Notes: generated by a model not told the origin, from the sequence alone. Positions 29,406 to 37,699 are shown, counted from the stretch's first letter. The stretch: DNA of 43,820 nt from Bacteroidota bacterium (GCA_018268075.1 JAFDXH010000176.1:1-43820); one strand, 5' to 3'. Numbers and translations are program-made.

Positions 29406-29447
29406 AGGATTGGAAAGATGATTCAACCATTTTAGCAAAGCCTATCA
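29406..29447 (+). repeat. 42-bp dispersed repeat, copy 2
   Basis: Second copy of the repeat at 28847-28888, with two substitutions. Confidence 0.9.
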
Positions 29448-29617
29448 AGTAAAACCATTTTCAAATGTAATCTGAAGCCAAACTAAAAAAAATAGCTATT
29501 TCTTGTCATTTTCGACAATTTTATACAATAGATTTACATAGCATATATCCTGTACTTCTATTATCAATAAAAAGTAGTTGCAATATGCCGATGTAAGCCT
29601 TAGTAAAAATTTATACG

Positions 29618-30421
29618 ATGGATAAGCAAAAAAACACATGGCTCAATTATATGAGCAGGATCAGGCAACAGATATTTTCTGAAGAAGACCGCAGGATTGA
29701 CAATATAGAACAGGTGCTTCATTTAAATCAAATTCCCCAATCATTATTTGATAATTGTAGGCCTGCTATATATTTACTTGACTACACCACAGGTCAATAC
29801 TGCATATTCTCCAATTCATTGCAACCACTGTGGGGTCATCAATCTCAAGATTTTTTAAACCATGGTATTTCATTTACATTAGAAAATTATTATCCCCAAG
29901 AACTCCATTTATATAATACTGAGATTTTCCCAGACAGGCTAGCGATACTTCATCAGATACCGGCCGGCCAACATTCTCAATATATTTTTAGTTATAATTT
30001 TCAACTCAAAAACCGCGACGGTGTATTAGTGAATCTACTTCAAAGAAATTGTTTCATAAAGAGCGATCAATACGGTAACCCCATAATGAGTTTTGGGGTA
30101 ATCACCAATGTAAACCATTTTAAATCAGTGTCGCCAATAATACAGGTTGTCGAAAAAATTAATCCCTTGGATAAGGATGCAAATGCAGAATTGATTTTTA
30201 AAAAATCATATTTTCCTAACAAAGAAGATAGCCTGTTTTCAAAAAGAGAGAAAGAAATATTGCCTTATTTGGCAGCCGGGCATAGCAGTAAAGAAATAGC
30301 ACATAAATTATTCATCAGCGAATACACCGTAATAAACCACCGTAGAAATATGATGCTGAAGACCGGCTGCTTGAATGTAACTCAGTTGGTATGCTTTGCC
30401 CTGACGCATTGTATTATCTAA
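29618..30421 (+). CDS. LuxR-type transcriptional regulator with N-terminal PAS-like domain
   Basis: A 267-residue protein. Residues about 45-175 (AIYLLDYTTGQYCIFSNSLQ ... NFQLKNRDGVLVNLLQRNCF ... PIMSFGVITNVNHFK) have the length and DG-turn pattern of a PAS sensor domain. Residues 206-262 form a LuxR/NarL helix-turn-helix: LFSKREKEILPYLAAGHSSK, then EIAHKLFISEYTVINHRRNM. No phospho-acceptor receiver domain is present, so it probably responds to a small ligand or to the cytoplasmic state. It stands alone between repeat-rich intergenic stretches and upstream of the two-component unit; whether it regulates that unit is unknown. Flanking DNA repeats on both sides suggest the locus has been rearranged. 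Confidence 0.88.
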   Translation: MDKQKNTWLNYMSRIRQQIFSEEDRRIDNIEQVLHLNQIPQSLFDNCRPAIYLLDYTTGQYCIFSNSLQPLWGHQSQDFLNHGISFTLENYYPQELHLYNTEIFPDRLAILHQIPAGQHSQYIFSYNFQLKNRDGVLVNLLQRNCFIKSDQYGNPIMSFGVITNVNHFKSVSPIIQVVEKINPLDKDANAELIFKKSYFPNKEDSLFSKREKEILPYLAAGHSSKEIAHKLFISEYTVINHRRNMMLKTGCLNVTQLVCFALTHCII

Positions 30422-30894
30422 AGGGTACAGTTTGCACAACATAAAGTGGCGAATAGTAAACTATAAAACAGGTACCTCCTGTTTTTAAAATTAGAATTGA
30501 TAGTTACCCTGCAATATTTCTTGCCTTACCCTTACCCCCCAGCCATCCTAAATGGCCAGAGGTGTCAAGGGGATCTATCAAACCACACTATAGTTACGGA
30601 TTACTATACGATTTTATAAAACCAAAAATAAATTCGATGTATTCCGGTTATGGTTTGTGCTGTACCGGTTAAGAAATAAAAAATAAGCAATCATTACGCC
30701 TACTTCTACTCTCATCCGCCAATTAGTATTTATGAAAATCATAACCGATCTTTTTTATTTTATTTTTCAAAATTAACCCTAACCCAACGCCTGCTACAGG
30801 TTATTTATCCCATTTTCTTGCGGGAAAATCACCCCCCTTTTTAGAAAGAAATAATTTGAATATTGTAGTATCTTTCATTAAAAAATATTCAAAT
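30422..30894 (+). other. repeat-rich intergenic stretch (right part)
   Basis: There is no gene in this 473 bp. It holds copy B of the 108-bp repeat, about 155 bp of AT-rich unique sequence, and copy B of the leader-like repeat that runs into the next gene's start codon. Confidence 0.75.
30529..30632 (+). repeat. 108-bp intergenic repeat, copy B (104 bp)
   Basis: Second copy of 29016-29123. It keeps the hairpin GCCAT-CCTAA-ATGGC and the long identical tail ending in ACCAAAAATAAA. Weaker similarity reaches up to about 30474. Confidence 0.92.
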
Positions 30895-30897
30895 ATG
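30789..30897 (+). repeat. 109-bp leader-like repeat, copy B, directly before the two-component unit
   Basis: Copy B of 29135-29243. It keeps CCTG-CTA-CAGG (30790-30800) and TTTTCTT-GC-GGGAAAA (30813-30828), where base changes relative to copy A still pair. A longer inverted repeat TTTGAATATT/AATATTCAAA (30855-30893) brackets a TATCTTTC box (30869-30876). It ends at the ATG of the next gene. Confidence 0.85.
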
Positions 30898-31407
30898 CCG
30901 GTAAAATTATTAAATGCCCATCCTGATGGAGTACCTATGACGCCCACTCCTAAACAATTAATGATGGACATGATAAAAGAATACAGGAATACCCTGCACA
31001 AACTTTCTACTGCTTCATTGCAACAACGTTTTCCGGATCGCACCTTTCCGGATGGCAGCCCTTTTTGCGAAACAAACTCCGCATGGGTAAGCAGGGATGA
31101 GTTAGAAGCTCTTCTGGATCAGAATCGTGGAGATGGACTCCGCATTTATTTTGGCTGCCATGATAAAAAAACTTTCGACCTGAAAACCGGCACGCCGGAG
31201 TATTTGGGAATGCACAATGTAATATTAGTAGCTACACAAAGTGGCGCGGAGGGCAAAGGCCCGCAAAGCAAAGACCAGTTGAAAGAAGCTTCAACCGAGG
31301 CAGATGCCAATAGCATCGTATTTACATCCGGCCCTTATGAAGGCAATAGCGGCGACCTGATAGATCTTTGCCCACCTAACTGCCCCAATAAACCACCCTT
31401 TCAATAA
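30895..31407 (+). CDS. unknown soluble protein, first gene of a two-component unit
   Basis: A 170-residue protein with no signal peptide or membrane segment and no domain I recognise. Visible features are an N-terminal KLLNAHPDGVPMTPTPKQLM, a central GLRIYFGCHDKKTFDL followed by LGMHNVILVATQSG, and a C-terminus rich in Pro and Cys (DLCPPNCPNKPPFQ) that could bind metal or form disulfides. The ATG at 30895 was preferred over an upstream in-frame ATG because it coincides with the end of the conserved leader repeat. It is followed after 6 bp by a membrane protein gene, then a histidine kinase and a response regulator, all on one strand, so it is probably part of that signalling unit. Its role could be as input or output; neither is shown. 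Confidence 0.75.
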   Translation: MPVKLLNAHPDGVPMTPTPKQLMMDMIKEYRNTLHKLSTASLQQRFPDRTFPDGSPFCETNSAWVSRDELEALLDQNRGDGLRIYFGCHDKKTFDLKTGTPEYLGMHNVILVATQSGAEGKGPQSKDQLKEASTEADANSIVFTSGPYEGNSGDLIDLCPPNCPNKPPFQ

Positions 31408-31413
31408 TATATA

Positions 31414-32064
31414 ATGACTGTGGGCCTCATAGGAAAACTATTTTTATGCATTGCCATTGCCTCAGGTTTTTTCTTTTATAAATCACTACCGGGCAAATGG
31501 CTGAAAATATTAGTCTGGTTTCTCTTATTTACATTCTTGATGCAGGAGGCGGGTTATTGGTATTCCATTTATTTTAAAAAAAGCAATCATTTTATTTACA
31601 ACATTTATTTGCTTACACAGTTTGTAATGTACCTCCTGCTCTTTTATCATTCTATACAGCAGAAAACTATAAAGTCGTTTATACTCTGGATGCTTGCCTT
31701 CTTTGTTGGGTATTATACTTATCAATTATTTTCCGCTTCGGGCATTTTTGTATTTCTGGCCAATGCCAATCTGGTAGGCAGTATAGCTACCATTGCTTGT
31801 TGCTTGCTGTATCTGGTTACCTTGTTTCAGTCAGAAAAAATTATCAATTATTTTCAATTGCCTATGTTCTGGATTACTACGGGGCTACTCTTTTATTTCA
31901 CTGGCAACTTTTTATATCTTGGCCTTATTGATTATATCAGCAAAAACCATCTGGATACAGATGGGCATATTTATCTTTATATGATCGTAATACTCAATTG
32001 CCTTCTGTATGGATTGATCAGTATTGGATTTTTAAGCCATAGAATATGGAAAAACAAAATGTGA
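31414..32064 (+). CDS. unknown multi-span membrane protein, possible separate sensor subunit
   Basis: A 216-residue protein with about seven hydrophobic segments (near 5-23, 30-48, 60-80, 86-106, 113-137, 150-172, 185-207) and short loops; no family recognised. Its last 19 bases overlap the start of the histidine kinase gene, which has only one membrane helix and no sensor domain. The arrangement looks like the seven-span sensor parts of some HisKA_3 kinases split off into their own gene; this is inference from size, topology and the overlap. Translational coupling with the kinase is likely. The start at 31414 leaves a 6-bp gap after the previous gene. Confidence 0.75.
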   Translation: MTVGLIGKLFLCIAIASGFFFYKSLPGKWLKILVWFLLFTFLMQEAGYWYSIYFKKSNHFIYNIYLLTQFVMYLLLFYHSIQQKTIKSFILWMLAFFVGYYTYQLFSASGIFVFLANANLVGSIATIACCLLYLVTLFQSEKIINYFQLPMFWITTGLLFYFTGNFLYLGLIDYISKNHLDTDGHIYLYMIVILNCLLYGLISIGFLSHRIWKNKM

Positions 32065-32810
32065 TCTATACGCTGTTGTTTGCATCATTATTGCTGGTAC
32101 TACTACTCTGCTTTCTTTTGTTTTTTTTCGTGCATTACCGCAACCGGCGCAATAGGCACATTAACGAAATAGGCCACATGAAAAAACATTTTGATGAAGC
32201 GCTGCTGCAATCACAAATAGAAGTACAGGAAGCAACCTATAATACACTGGCCAAAGAACTACATGACAATGTAGGGCAACTGCTCAGTAGCAGTAAAATG
32301 CTGCTGGGTTTACTTCAAAGGCAATACAGCCAACCACCGGAAACGCTGAACATAGCAGAAGAAACTATTGGCAAAGCTATTACAGAACTGCGGGCGCTTT
32401 CTCAATCGCTAGACAAGGACTGGTTGGAACAATTTGACCTGATAGAAAACTTGAACAATGAAATAAAAAGAATCCATTGTGGTGATGTACTTTCTATTCA
32501 ATTAGTGCACGAAGGCAATATTCCACTTAGCAGTGATCAACAGATTATTCTTTTCAGAATCATTCAGGAAGGAATTCAGAATATACTAAAACATGCAGAA
32601 GGGCATCAGATTATTATCAATATTAAAAAAGGCCTTACACAATTGTGCATCAATATCCTTGATGATGGCAAAGGGTTTACACCACATTCATCCAGAGGAT
32701 TAGGTATGCGCAACATGCAAAAGAGAACACAGATATTAGGGGGTACAATCGAATGGATGCATTTGCCTTCAGGATCAGAAATAGCAATACAAATTCCCAT
32801 AAAAAAATAA
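32046..32810 (+). CDS. sensor histidine kinase, HisKA_3/NarX-type
   Basis: A 254-residue kinase with one N-terminal membrane helix (about 8-30), a probable coiled coil (35-65), a HisKA_3 dimerisation/phosphoacceptor helix with H73 in AKELHDNVGQLLSS, and an HATPase_c domain with N179 in EGIQNILKHAEG, DDGKGF (206-211) and GLGMRNMQKR (218-227). It would autophosphorylate H73 and pass the phosphate to the adjacent NarL-type regulator. The protein has no recognisable sensory domain, so input probably comes from a partner, with the overlapping upstream membrane protein the obvious candidate. Its stop is 3 bp before the response regulator. Confidence 0.93.
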   Translation: MEKQNVIYTLLFASLLLVLLLCFLLFFFVHYRNRRNRHINEIGHMKKHFDEALLQSQIEVQEATYNTLAKELHDNVGQLLSSSKMLLGLLQRQYSQPPETLNIAEETIGKAITELRALSQSLDKDWLEQFDLIENLNNEIKRIHCGDVLSIQLVHEGNIPLSSDQQIILFRIIQEGIQNILKHAEGHQIIINIKKGLTQLCINILDDGKGFTPHSSRGLGMRNMQKRTQILGGTIEWMHLPSGSEIAIQIPIKK

Positions 32811-32813
32811 TGT

Positions 32814-33449
32814 ATGAAAATAAAAGCAGCCATTGTAGATGATCATTTGCTCTTTTTAAAATCTATATCATTGATGCTGGAAAGTTTTCGTGAATATGAA
32901 GTGGTAATAGAAGCATTGAACGGAAAAGAGCTGCAACAAAAAATGGCTGCCGCGCCCCACCTGCCAGAAATTATGCTTATAGATGTAAATATGCCTGTGA
33001 TGAATGGGGTAGAAACTGCGGCCTGGGTTTCGGAAAATTATCCTACAATAAAAATGATTGCATTGTCGCAAAATGATAGCGAAAAAGCAATTATAGAAAT
33101 GATAAAATCAGGATGCAGTGCCTATATGCTTAAAGATACACACCCTGATGAATTAGAAAAAGCACTCCAAGAAGTAATAAAAACAGGATATTATAATAGC
33201 GACCAAAGCAATATTAATTTTCGAAGGCTTTTAAAATATGAGGAAGAGCAGATTAAAATAACAGAAAGGGAAAAAATATTTTTAAAATATGTATGTACCG
33301 AAATGACTTACAAAGAAGTGGCCGCACTTATGCACGTGAGCGAACGAACAATAGATGGATACCGCGACAACCTGTTTCAGAAAATGAAAGTGCAAAGCCG
33401 TGTAGGGCTTGCTTTAGAAGCTATCAGACGGCAGATAGTTAACTTGTGA
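32814..33449 (+). CDS. response regulator, NarL/LuxR type
   Basis: A 211-residue regulator: a receiver domain with acidic pocket D9/D10, phosphoacceptor D57 in LIDVNMPVMNG, switch S85 and conserved K107 in YMLKD, then a LuxR-type helix-turn-helix (about 148-205) with TEREKIFLKYVCTEMTYKEV and SERTIDGYRDNLFQKM. It is the cognate partner of the HisKA_3 kinase encoded 3 bp upstream. The start ATG follows an A-rich run. Target genes are unknown; autoregulation through the leader repeat before this operon would be a testable option. An 8-bp inverted repeat lies shortly after its stop. Confidence 0.93.
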   Translation: MKIKAAIVDDHLLFLKSISLMLESFREYEVVIEALNGKELQQKMAAAPHLPEIMLIDVNMPVMNGVETAAWVSENYPTIKMIALSQNDSEKAIIEMIKSGCSAYMLKDTHPDELEKALQEVIKTGYYNSDQSNINFRRLLKYEEEQIKITEREKIFLKYVCTEMTYKEVAALMHVSERTIDGYRDNLFQKMKVQSRVGLALEAIRRQIVNL

Positions 33450-33468
33450 GGCAGGAGGGATGGTGAAT

Positions 33469-33490
33469 GATTAATAGATAATTATTAATC
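33469..33490. promoter_or_regulatory. AT-rich inverted repeat after the response regulator
   Basis: GATTAATA-GATAAT-TATTAATC is a perfect 8-bp inverted repeat 20 bp after the stop. With no T run it is a poor terminator, so it may be an operator for the permease gene or an mRNA 3' structure. Confidence 0.35.
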
Positions 33491-33531
33491 GTGAATGCTA
33501 ATACCTAATTCAGAATACCTATTAAATCCGT

Positions 33532-33539
33532 TACTTTTG
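33532..33539 (+). promoter_or_regulatory. candidate -7 box for the APC permease
   Basis: TACTTTTG matches TAnnTTTG and lies 59 bp before the ATG at 33599. Confidence 0.5.
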
Positions 33540-33598
33540 GAACGCACATTGCAGTGAAGTATTTTTCGTTCACTTTCTGAAAAAGATTTTCTACTTTG

Positions 33599-35344
33599 AT
33601 GGAACCACTATCGCAACAAAAAAAATTATCTCAATTACCGGCTACCGCTATATGCGGCAACGACATCACTTCATCCTGCCTGTATGTATCGGCACTTACA
33701 ATAATGTATGCAGGCCAATATGCATTTATTGCCTTATTGCTTGTGGGGTTAGTTTTATTCTTTTTCAGGAAAATTTATGGGGAGGCAGTAGGTGCATTGC
33801 CTTTGAATGGCGGCGCTTACAACATACTATTGAATACTACCAGCAAAGGAAACGCCTCTCTGGCAGCATGCCTTACCATTCTATCCTACATGGCTACGGG
33901 CGTACTCTCCGCTACTGAAGCTATGCGGTATGTACATAGTATTGTACCTCTATTTCCGGTGCTTATAGCCACTATGGTATTGCTTACCCTCTTTCTGTTT
34001 TTAACTATTGCTGGCATATCTGAATCATCCATTGTAGCACTTGTTATATTTATAATCCATCTGGCCACCCTTGTATTGCTTATTGGCAGTTGCATACTTT
34101 TTGTGGCATCTAATGGCTTTAATACTTTCAGAATCAACTGGCATACACCATTGAGAGGCAGTATAGGCACGGCGCTATTTTTAGGATTCAGCACCGCTAT
34201 GCTGGGTATTTCAGGCTTTGAAACCTCTGCTAATTTTGTAGAAGAACAAAAGCAAGGTGTGTTTCCAAAAACATTGCGCAACATGTGGACATTGGTTGTT
34301 ATCATTAATCCACTCATAGCCCTACTTGCTATAATGATAGTACCCATTTCAGCGGTAGGATCCAATCAGGAAGCTTTTTTATCTTTTCTGGGTAATACTT
34401 CTGGAGGGCATTGGCTTGCTACAGTAGTATCTATTGATGCTGCATTGGTATTGAGTGGGGCGGTGCTCACTTCATTTATTGGTGTAAGCGGGTTGATGCA
34501 GCGGATGACCCTTGACCGGATATTTCCTCAAATGTTATTAAAGAAAAACAAACGTGGAAGTTCGCCGCGAATCTTGATTACTTTTTATTTATTATGCCTT
34601 TCAATTTTATTTATCACAAGTGGCGAACTTGGTCCACTCGCTGGAGTATATACTATTTCATTTTTAACAGTTATGGTATTTTTTGGGTTTGGCAATCTGC
34701 TACTAAAAATAAAACGTGCCAAGCTGCCCCGTCCAGAATATGCAGCCCCCTCTATAGTGCTACTGGGTATTTTGGCAATCCTTATTGCCTTGTATGGAAA
34801 TGTGAAAATGCATCCCGATTATCTCGTTGTTTTTCTTCAATATTTTATTCCGGCTATTTCAATTATTTATGTATTCCTTAAACGAAAAGCTGTTATTCAT
34901 TATTCTATTGTTTATGTCAATAAATTCTTTGACAAACTCAGGCAGATATCTACTTTCAGCCGGTTTCACCTCATGCGCGAAATGAGGAAACTCAACAAGC
35001 AACCTTTTGTTTTCTTTACCAAAGGTGATAATATTTCTACCCTCAATAAGGTGATTATTTATGTAAAAGAAAATGAGATTACCCAGAAGCTAAAAATTGT
35101 AACTGTGTTGCAAAAAGAACTTGAGCTTAATGAAACATTTTTACGTGATCTGGAAGCGCTTGATCGTGCCTATCCGGATATCAATATCGAATACCTGCAG
35201 ATAGAAGGAACATTTGGACCGGAACTGATTAATAAATTAAGCAACGAATGGCACATACCTAAAAACTTTATGTTCATAGGATCGCCAGGCGATCGCTTTC
35301 CTCACAAGCTGGAAGACCTTGGGGGAGTAAGGTTGATTATTTAA
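33599..35344 (+). CDS. APC superfamily amino-acid permease with cytoplasmic C-terminal domain
   Basis: A 581-residue permease. An N-terminal LPATAICGNDITSSCLYVSA resembles the first helix of APC transporters. Roughly 12 hydrophobic segments run to about residue 430, with GISGFETSANFVEEQKQGVF in the middle matching the conserved GFE block of the family. The last 150 residues (from about KLRQISTFSRFH) are soluble, reading PFVFFTKGDNISTLNKVIIY and KIVTVLQKELELNETFLRDL, similar to universal-stress-protein-like regulatory tails of some APC transporters. The ATG at 33599 was chosen; a TTG codon directly before it is in frame. It converges on the GNAT-nitrilase gene with 15 bp between stops. The transported compound is unknown. 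Confidence 0.85.
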   Translation: MEPLSQQKKLSQLPATAICGNDITSSCLYVSALTIMYAGQYAFIALLLVGLVLFFFRKIYGEAVGALPLNGGAYNILLNTTSKGNASLAACLTILSYMATGVLSATEAMRYVHSIVPLFPVLIATMVLLTLFLFLTIAGISESSIVALVIFIIHLATLVLLIGSCILFVASNGFNTFRINWHTPLRGSIGTALFLGFSTAMLGISGFETSANFVEEQKQGVFPKTLRNMWTLVVIINPLIALLAIMIVPISAVGSNQEAFLSFLGNTSGGHWLATVVSIDAALVLSGAVLTSFIGVSGLMQRMTLDRIFPQMLLKKNKRGSSPRILITFYLLCLSILFITSGELGPLAGVYTISFLTVMVFFGFGNLLLKIKRAKLPRPEYAAPSIVLLGILAILIALYGNVKMHPDYLVVFLQYFIPAISIIYVFLKRKAVIHYSIVYVNKFFDKLRQISTFSRFHLMREMRKLNKQPFVFFTKGDNISTLNKVIIYVKENEITQKLKIVTVLQKELELNETFLRDLEALDRAYPDINIEYLQIEGTFGPELINKLSNEWHIPKNFMFIGSPGDRFPHKLEDLGGVRLII

Positions 35345-35359
35345 AAAAAATACGAAGTA

Positions 35360-36889
35360 TTAAATTGGTGATTGATTATTCAAGGTAAGATTATAAAAAT
35401 CGGTACGCCTGTCTTTAAGATTTCTCACACTTCCGCGCGAATGCAATTCATCTAAAAGAGACAGATCTACATCGGCTATCAATACCATTTCTGTATTTGC
35501 TGTGGCTTCACTTTTAATACCATTAGATGGAAATGCAAAATCGCAGGGTGTAAAAACAACAGATTGAGAATATTGAATATCCATATTTTCTACTTTGGGC
35601 AAATTGCCTATACAACCGGTGATTGCTACATAACATTCATTTTCTATAGCCCTTGCCTGAGCGCAATAACGTACACGGTTATACGCATTTTGAGTATCTG
35701 TAAGAAACGGTACAAATAGTAACTGCATGCCCTGCTCTGCCAGTAGGCGTGGCAGTTCCGGAAACTCTACATCGTAACAAATAAGGATACCGATTTTGCC
35801 TGCATCCGTTTCATATACTTTTAAAGATTCGCCACCGGCAATGCCCCAAAATTTTGCCTCATCAGGTGTGATGTGAATTTTTTCATATTGCTCTATCAGC
35901 CCATTCCTATGGCATAAATAACCTACATTTTTTAACCGGCCTTCTTCTATACTAGGCACACTTCCGGTAATGATATTTACATTATACTTTATAGCCAATT
36001 CGCCAAAGCGCTTTTTAAATTCTGGTGTATATTTTGCCAATGCCCGCATAGAGCCTGCTTCGCTCAGGTCATTAAATTCTGCAAGCAAAGGCCCATTGAA
36101 TAATTCGGGTAGCAATGCAAAATCACTTTTATATGCAGCTATAGAATCAATAAAAAATTCTACTTGAGTAAACATTTCATCCATGTTGGTATAAGACCGC
36201 ATCTGCCACTGAATAAGCCCAAGCCGCACATAAGTTTTTACATTAAATAATTTTTTGTCGTCGCTAGTGTAATAGATATTATCCCATTGCAGCAATGTTG
36301 CAAATTCTTTGCTTTCTATATCTTCAGGCAAATAATTTTTTAGCACTTTCACCACATGAAAATCATTGGCTAACTGAAATGAAAGTACAGGGTCGTAAAT
36401 TTCCTTCTGTTTTACTTTTTGGATGAATTGCTTAGGTGTTAAAGTTTCGGAATATTTAAAATATTCGGGTATGCGTCCTCCAAAGATGATAGCTCTGTAA
36501 TTAAGCTTTTCACAAAGATCCTTACGGGCATCGTATAGCCTACGGCCAAGCCTGAGCCCACGATAATCAGGATGAATAAAAATTTCAATACCATACAGCA
36601 CATCTCCATTTTCAAGGTCTAATGTGTCAAAAGTATAATTGCCGGTAATTTGCCTGTAGGTGTGTTTATCGCCAAACCTGGAATAGTCCACCACCAAAGA
36701 AAGGGTGCACCCTACTACTTTCCCATCTACTTTTATTACTACCTGCCCTTCTGGAAATTTATCAATTAGTTTTTTAATACTCTCCAGACTCCAGAAGTTT
36801 CCCTGCCATCCGGGATAAGAGGCTTTCATTGCTGTTAACAGATCTTTGTAATCTTCGTATTGCAGATTTCCGATTTCTATATTTTCCAT
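35360..36889 (-). CDS. bifunctional GNAT acetyltransferase / carbon-nitrogen hydrolase
   Basis: A 509-residue two-domain protein. Residues 1 to about 200 form a GNAT domain with the acetyl-CoA-binding segment EIFIHPDYRGLRLGRRLYDA (102-121). Residues about 220-505 are a nitrilase-superfamily domain with the full triad: E262 in LLPELFNG, K337 in YEKIHIT and C371 in ILICYDVEFPE. The same fusion occurs as a recognised protein family in Bacteroidota and other bacteria; its substrate is not established. It might act on an amide whose amine is acetylated, but that is conjecture. It follows slipin by 12 bp and is the last gene of a probable NfeD-slipin-hydrolase operon. Confidence 0.92.
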   Translation of the reverse strand: MENIEIGNLQYEDYKDLLTAMKASYPGWQGNFWSLESIKKLIDKFPEGQVVIKVDGKVVGCTLSLVVDYSRFGDKHTYRQITGNYTFDTLDLENGDVLYGIEIFIHPDYRGLRLGRRLYDARKDLCEKLNYRAIIFGGRIPEYFKYSETLTPKQFIQKVKQKEIYDPVLSFQLANDFHVVKVLKNYLPEDIESKEFATLLQWDNIYYTSDDKKLFNVKTYVRLGLIQWQMRSYTNMDEMFTQVEFFIDSIAAYKSDFALLPELFNGPLLAEFNDLSEAGSMRALAKYTPEFKKRFGELAIKYNVNIITGSVPSIEEGRLKNVGYLCHRNGLIEQYEKIHITPDEAKFWGIAGGESLKVYETDAGKIGILICYDVEFPELPRLLAEQGMQLLFVPFLTDTQNAYNRVRYCAQARAIENECYVAITGCIGNLPKVENMDIQYSQSVVFTPCDFAFPSNGIKSEATANTEMVLIADVDLSLLDELHSRGSVRNLKDRRTDFYNLTLNNQSPI

Positions 36890-36901
36890 TTTTTAAAAAA
36901 T

Positions 36902-37699
36902 CTACTTTTCAATTACAGCACCTTTTGTGCCTTTGCTATCTTCTTCTATTTTCATAAATGGTTTTAAAATATCAATTGGTATAGGGAATATAGTGGTAGA
37001 ATTATTTTCTGTTGCTATTTCACGAAGTGTTTGCAGATATCTCAATGTAAGTGCACTTGGCTGTTCACTGAGTATTTTAGCTGCATCGCTCAATCTTTGA
37101 GAAGCCTGAAATTCACCTTCTGATGCAATAACTTTTGCACGGCGCTCCCGCTCTGCCTCTGCCTGCTTAGCCATGGCACGTTGCATTTCCTGAGGAAGGT
37201 CTATTTGCTTTACTTCCACATGAGTCACTTTTACACCCCATGGCTCTGTTTGCAGATCAATAATTTGCTGAAGTTTAATATTAATTTTTTCCCTTTGAGA
37301 AAGCAGGTCATCTAACTCAGACTGCCCAAGCACGCTGCGCAAGGTGGTTTGCGATAATTGAGATGTACCTACCAGATAGTTTTCTATTTCTACGATGGCT
37401 TTTTCAGGATCTATCACCCTGAAATAGATTACTGCATTTACTTTGATAGAAACATTGTCCTGGGTAATTACATCTTGCGGCGGCACATCCATTACTACTG
37501 TTCGCAGGCTCACCTTTACCATCTTATCAATTATAGGAAACAATAAAATAAGGCCTGGGCCTTTGGTACCATTGCCGATCACTCGGCCCAGCCTGAAGAT
37601 AACCCCACGCTCATACTCTCGCAGTATGCGAATGGAGGTAGCAAGAATATACAAAATAAATACGACTACTATTACGATAGCGATAGGAAACTGTGGCAT
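36902..37699 (-). CDS. slipin (SPFH/band 7/stomatin family)
   Basis: A 265-residue membrane-anchored scaffold protein. One N-terminal membrane helix ([18 protein letters not shown]) is followed by [55 protein letters not shown], and the long helical [20 protein letters not shown], all typical of slipins. Such proteins form oligomeric membrane microdomains and pair with NfeD-type proteases, which cut the stomatin C-terminus in archaeal examples. The partner NfeD gene lies upstream on the same strand, separated by 468 bp containing a palindromic element. It is joined to the GNAT-nitrilase gene by a 12-bp gap. Confidence 0.93.
   Translation of the reverse strand: MPQFPIAIVIVVVFILYILATSIRILREYERGVIFRLGRVIGNGTKGPGLILLFPIIDKMVKVSLRTVVMDVPPQDVITQDNVSIKVNAVIYFRVIDPEKAIVEIENYLVGTSQLSQTTLRSVLGQSELDDLLSQREKINIKLQQIIDLQTEPWGVKVTHVEVKQIDLPQEMQRAMAKQAEAERERRAKVIASEGEFQASQRLSDAAKILSEQPSALTLRYLQTLREIATENNSTTIFPIPIDILKPFMKIEEDSKGTKGAVIEK

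Larger units (their letters stand above)
28704..29617 (+). other. repeat-rich intergenic patch (left part)
   Basis: This 914-bp stretch has no convincing intact gene. It carries a short palindrome (AAGCCAAGGCTT near 28805), two copies of a 42-bp repeat, one copy each of a 108-bp repeat and a 109-bp leader-like repeat that recur at 30529 and 30789, and a 52-codon frame. A 117-codon frame at 28888-29241 spans these repeats. Because the same DNA is intergenic in its second copy, I do not treat that frame as a gene. Confidence 0.6.

Noticed and set aside
28704-30894. Insertion sequence or CRISPR array in the repeat-rich patch
   Set aside because: No transposase, no terminal inverted repeats with target duplications, and the repeats are few, unequal and not evenly spaced.
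32606-32833. Minus-strand frame opposite the histidine kinase C-terminus
   Set aside because: It is antisense to the HATPase motifs, with no independent support.
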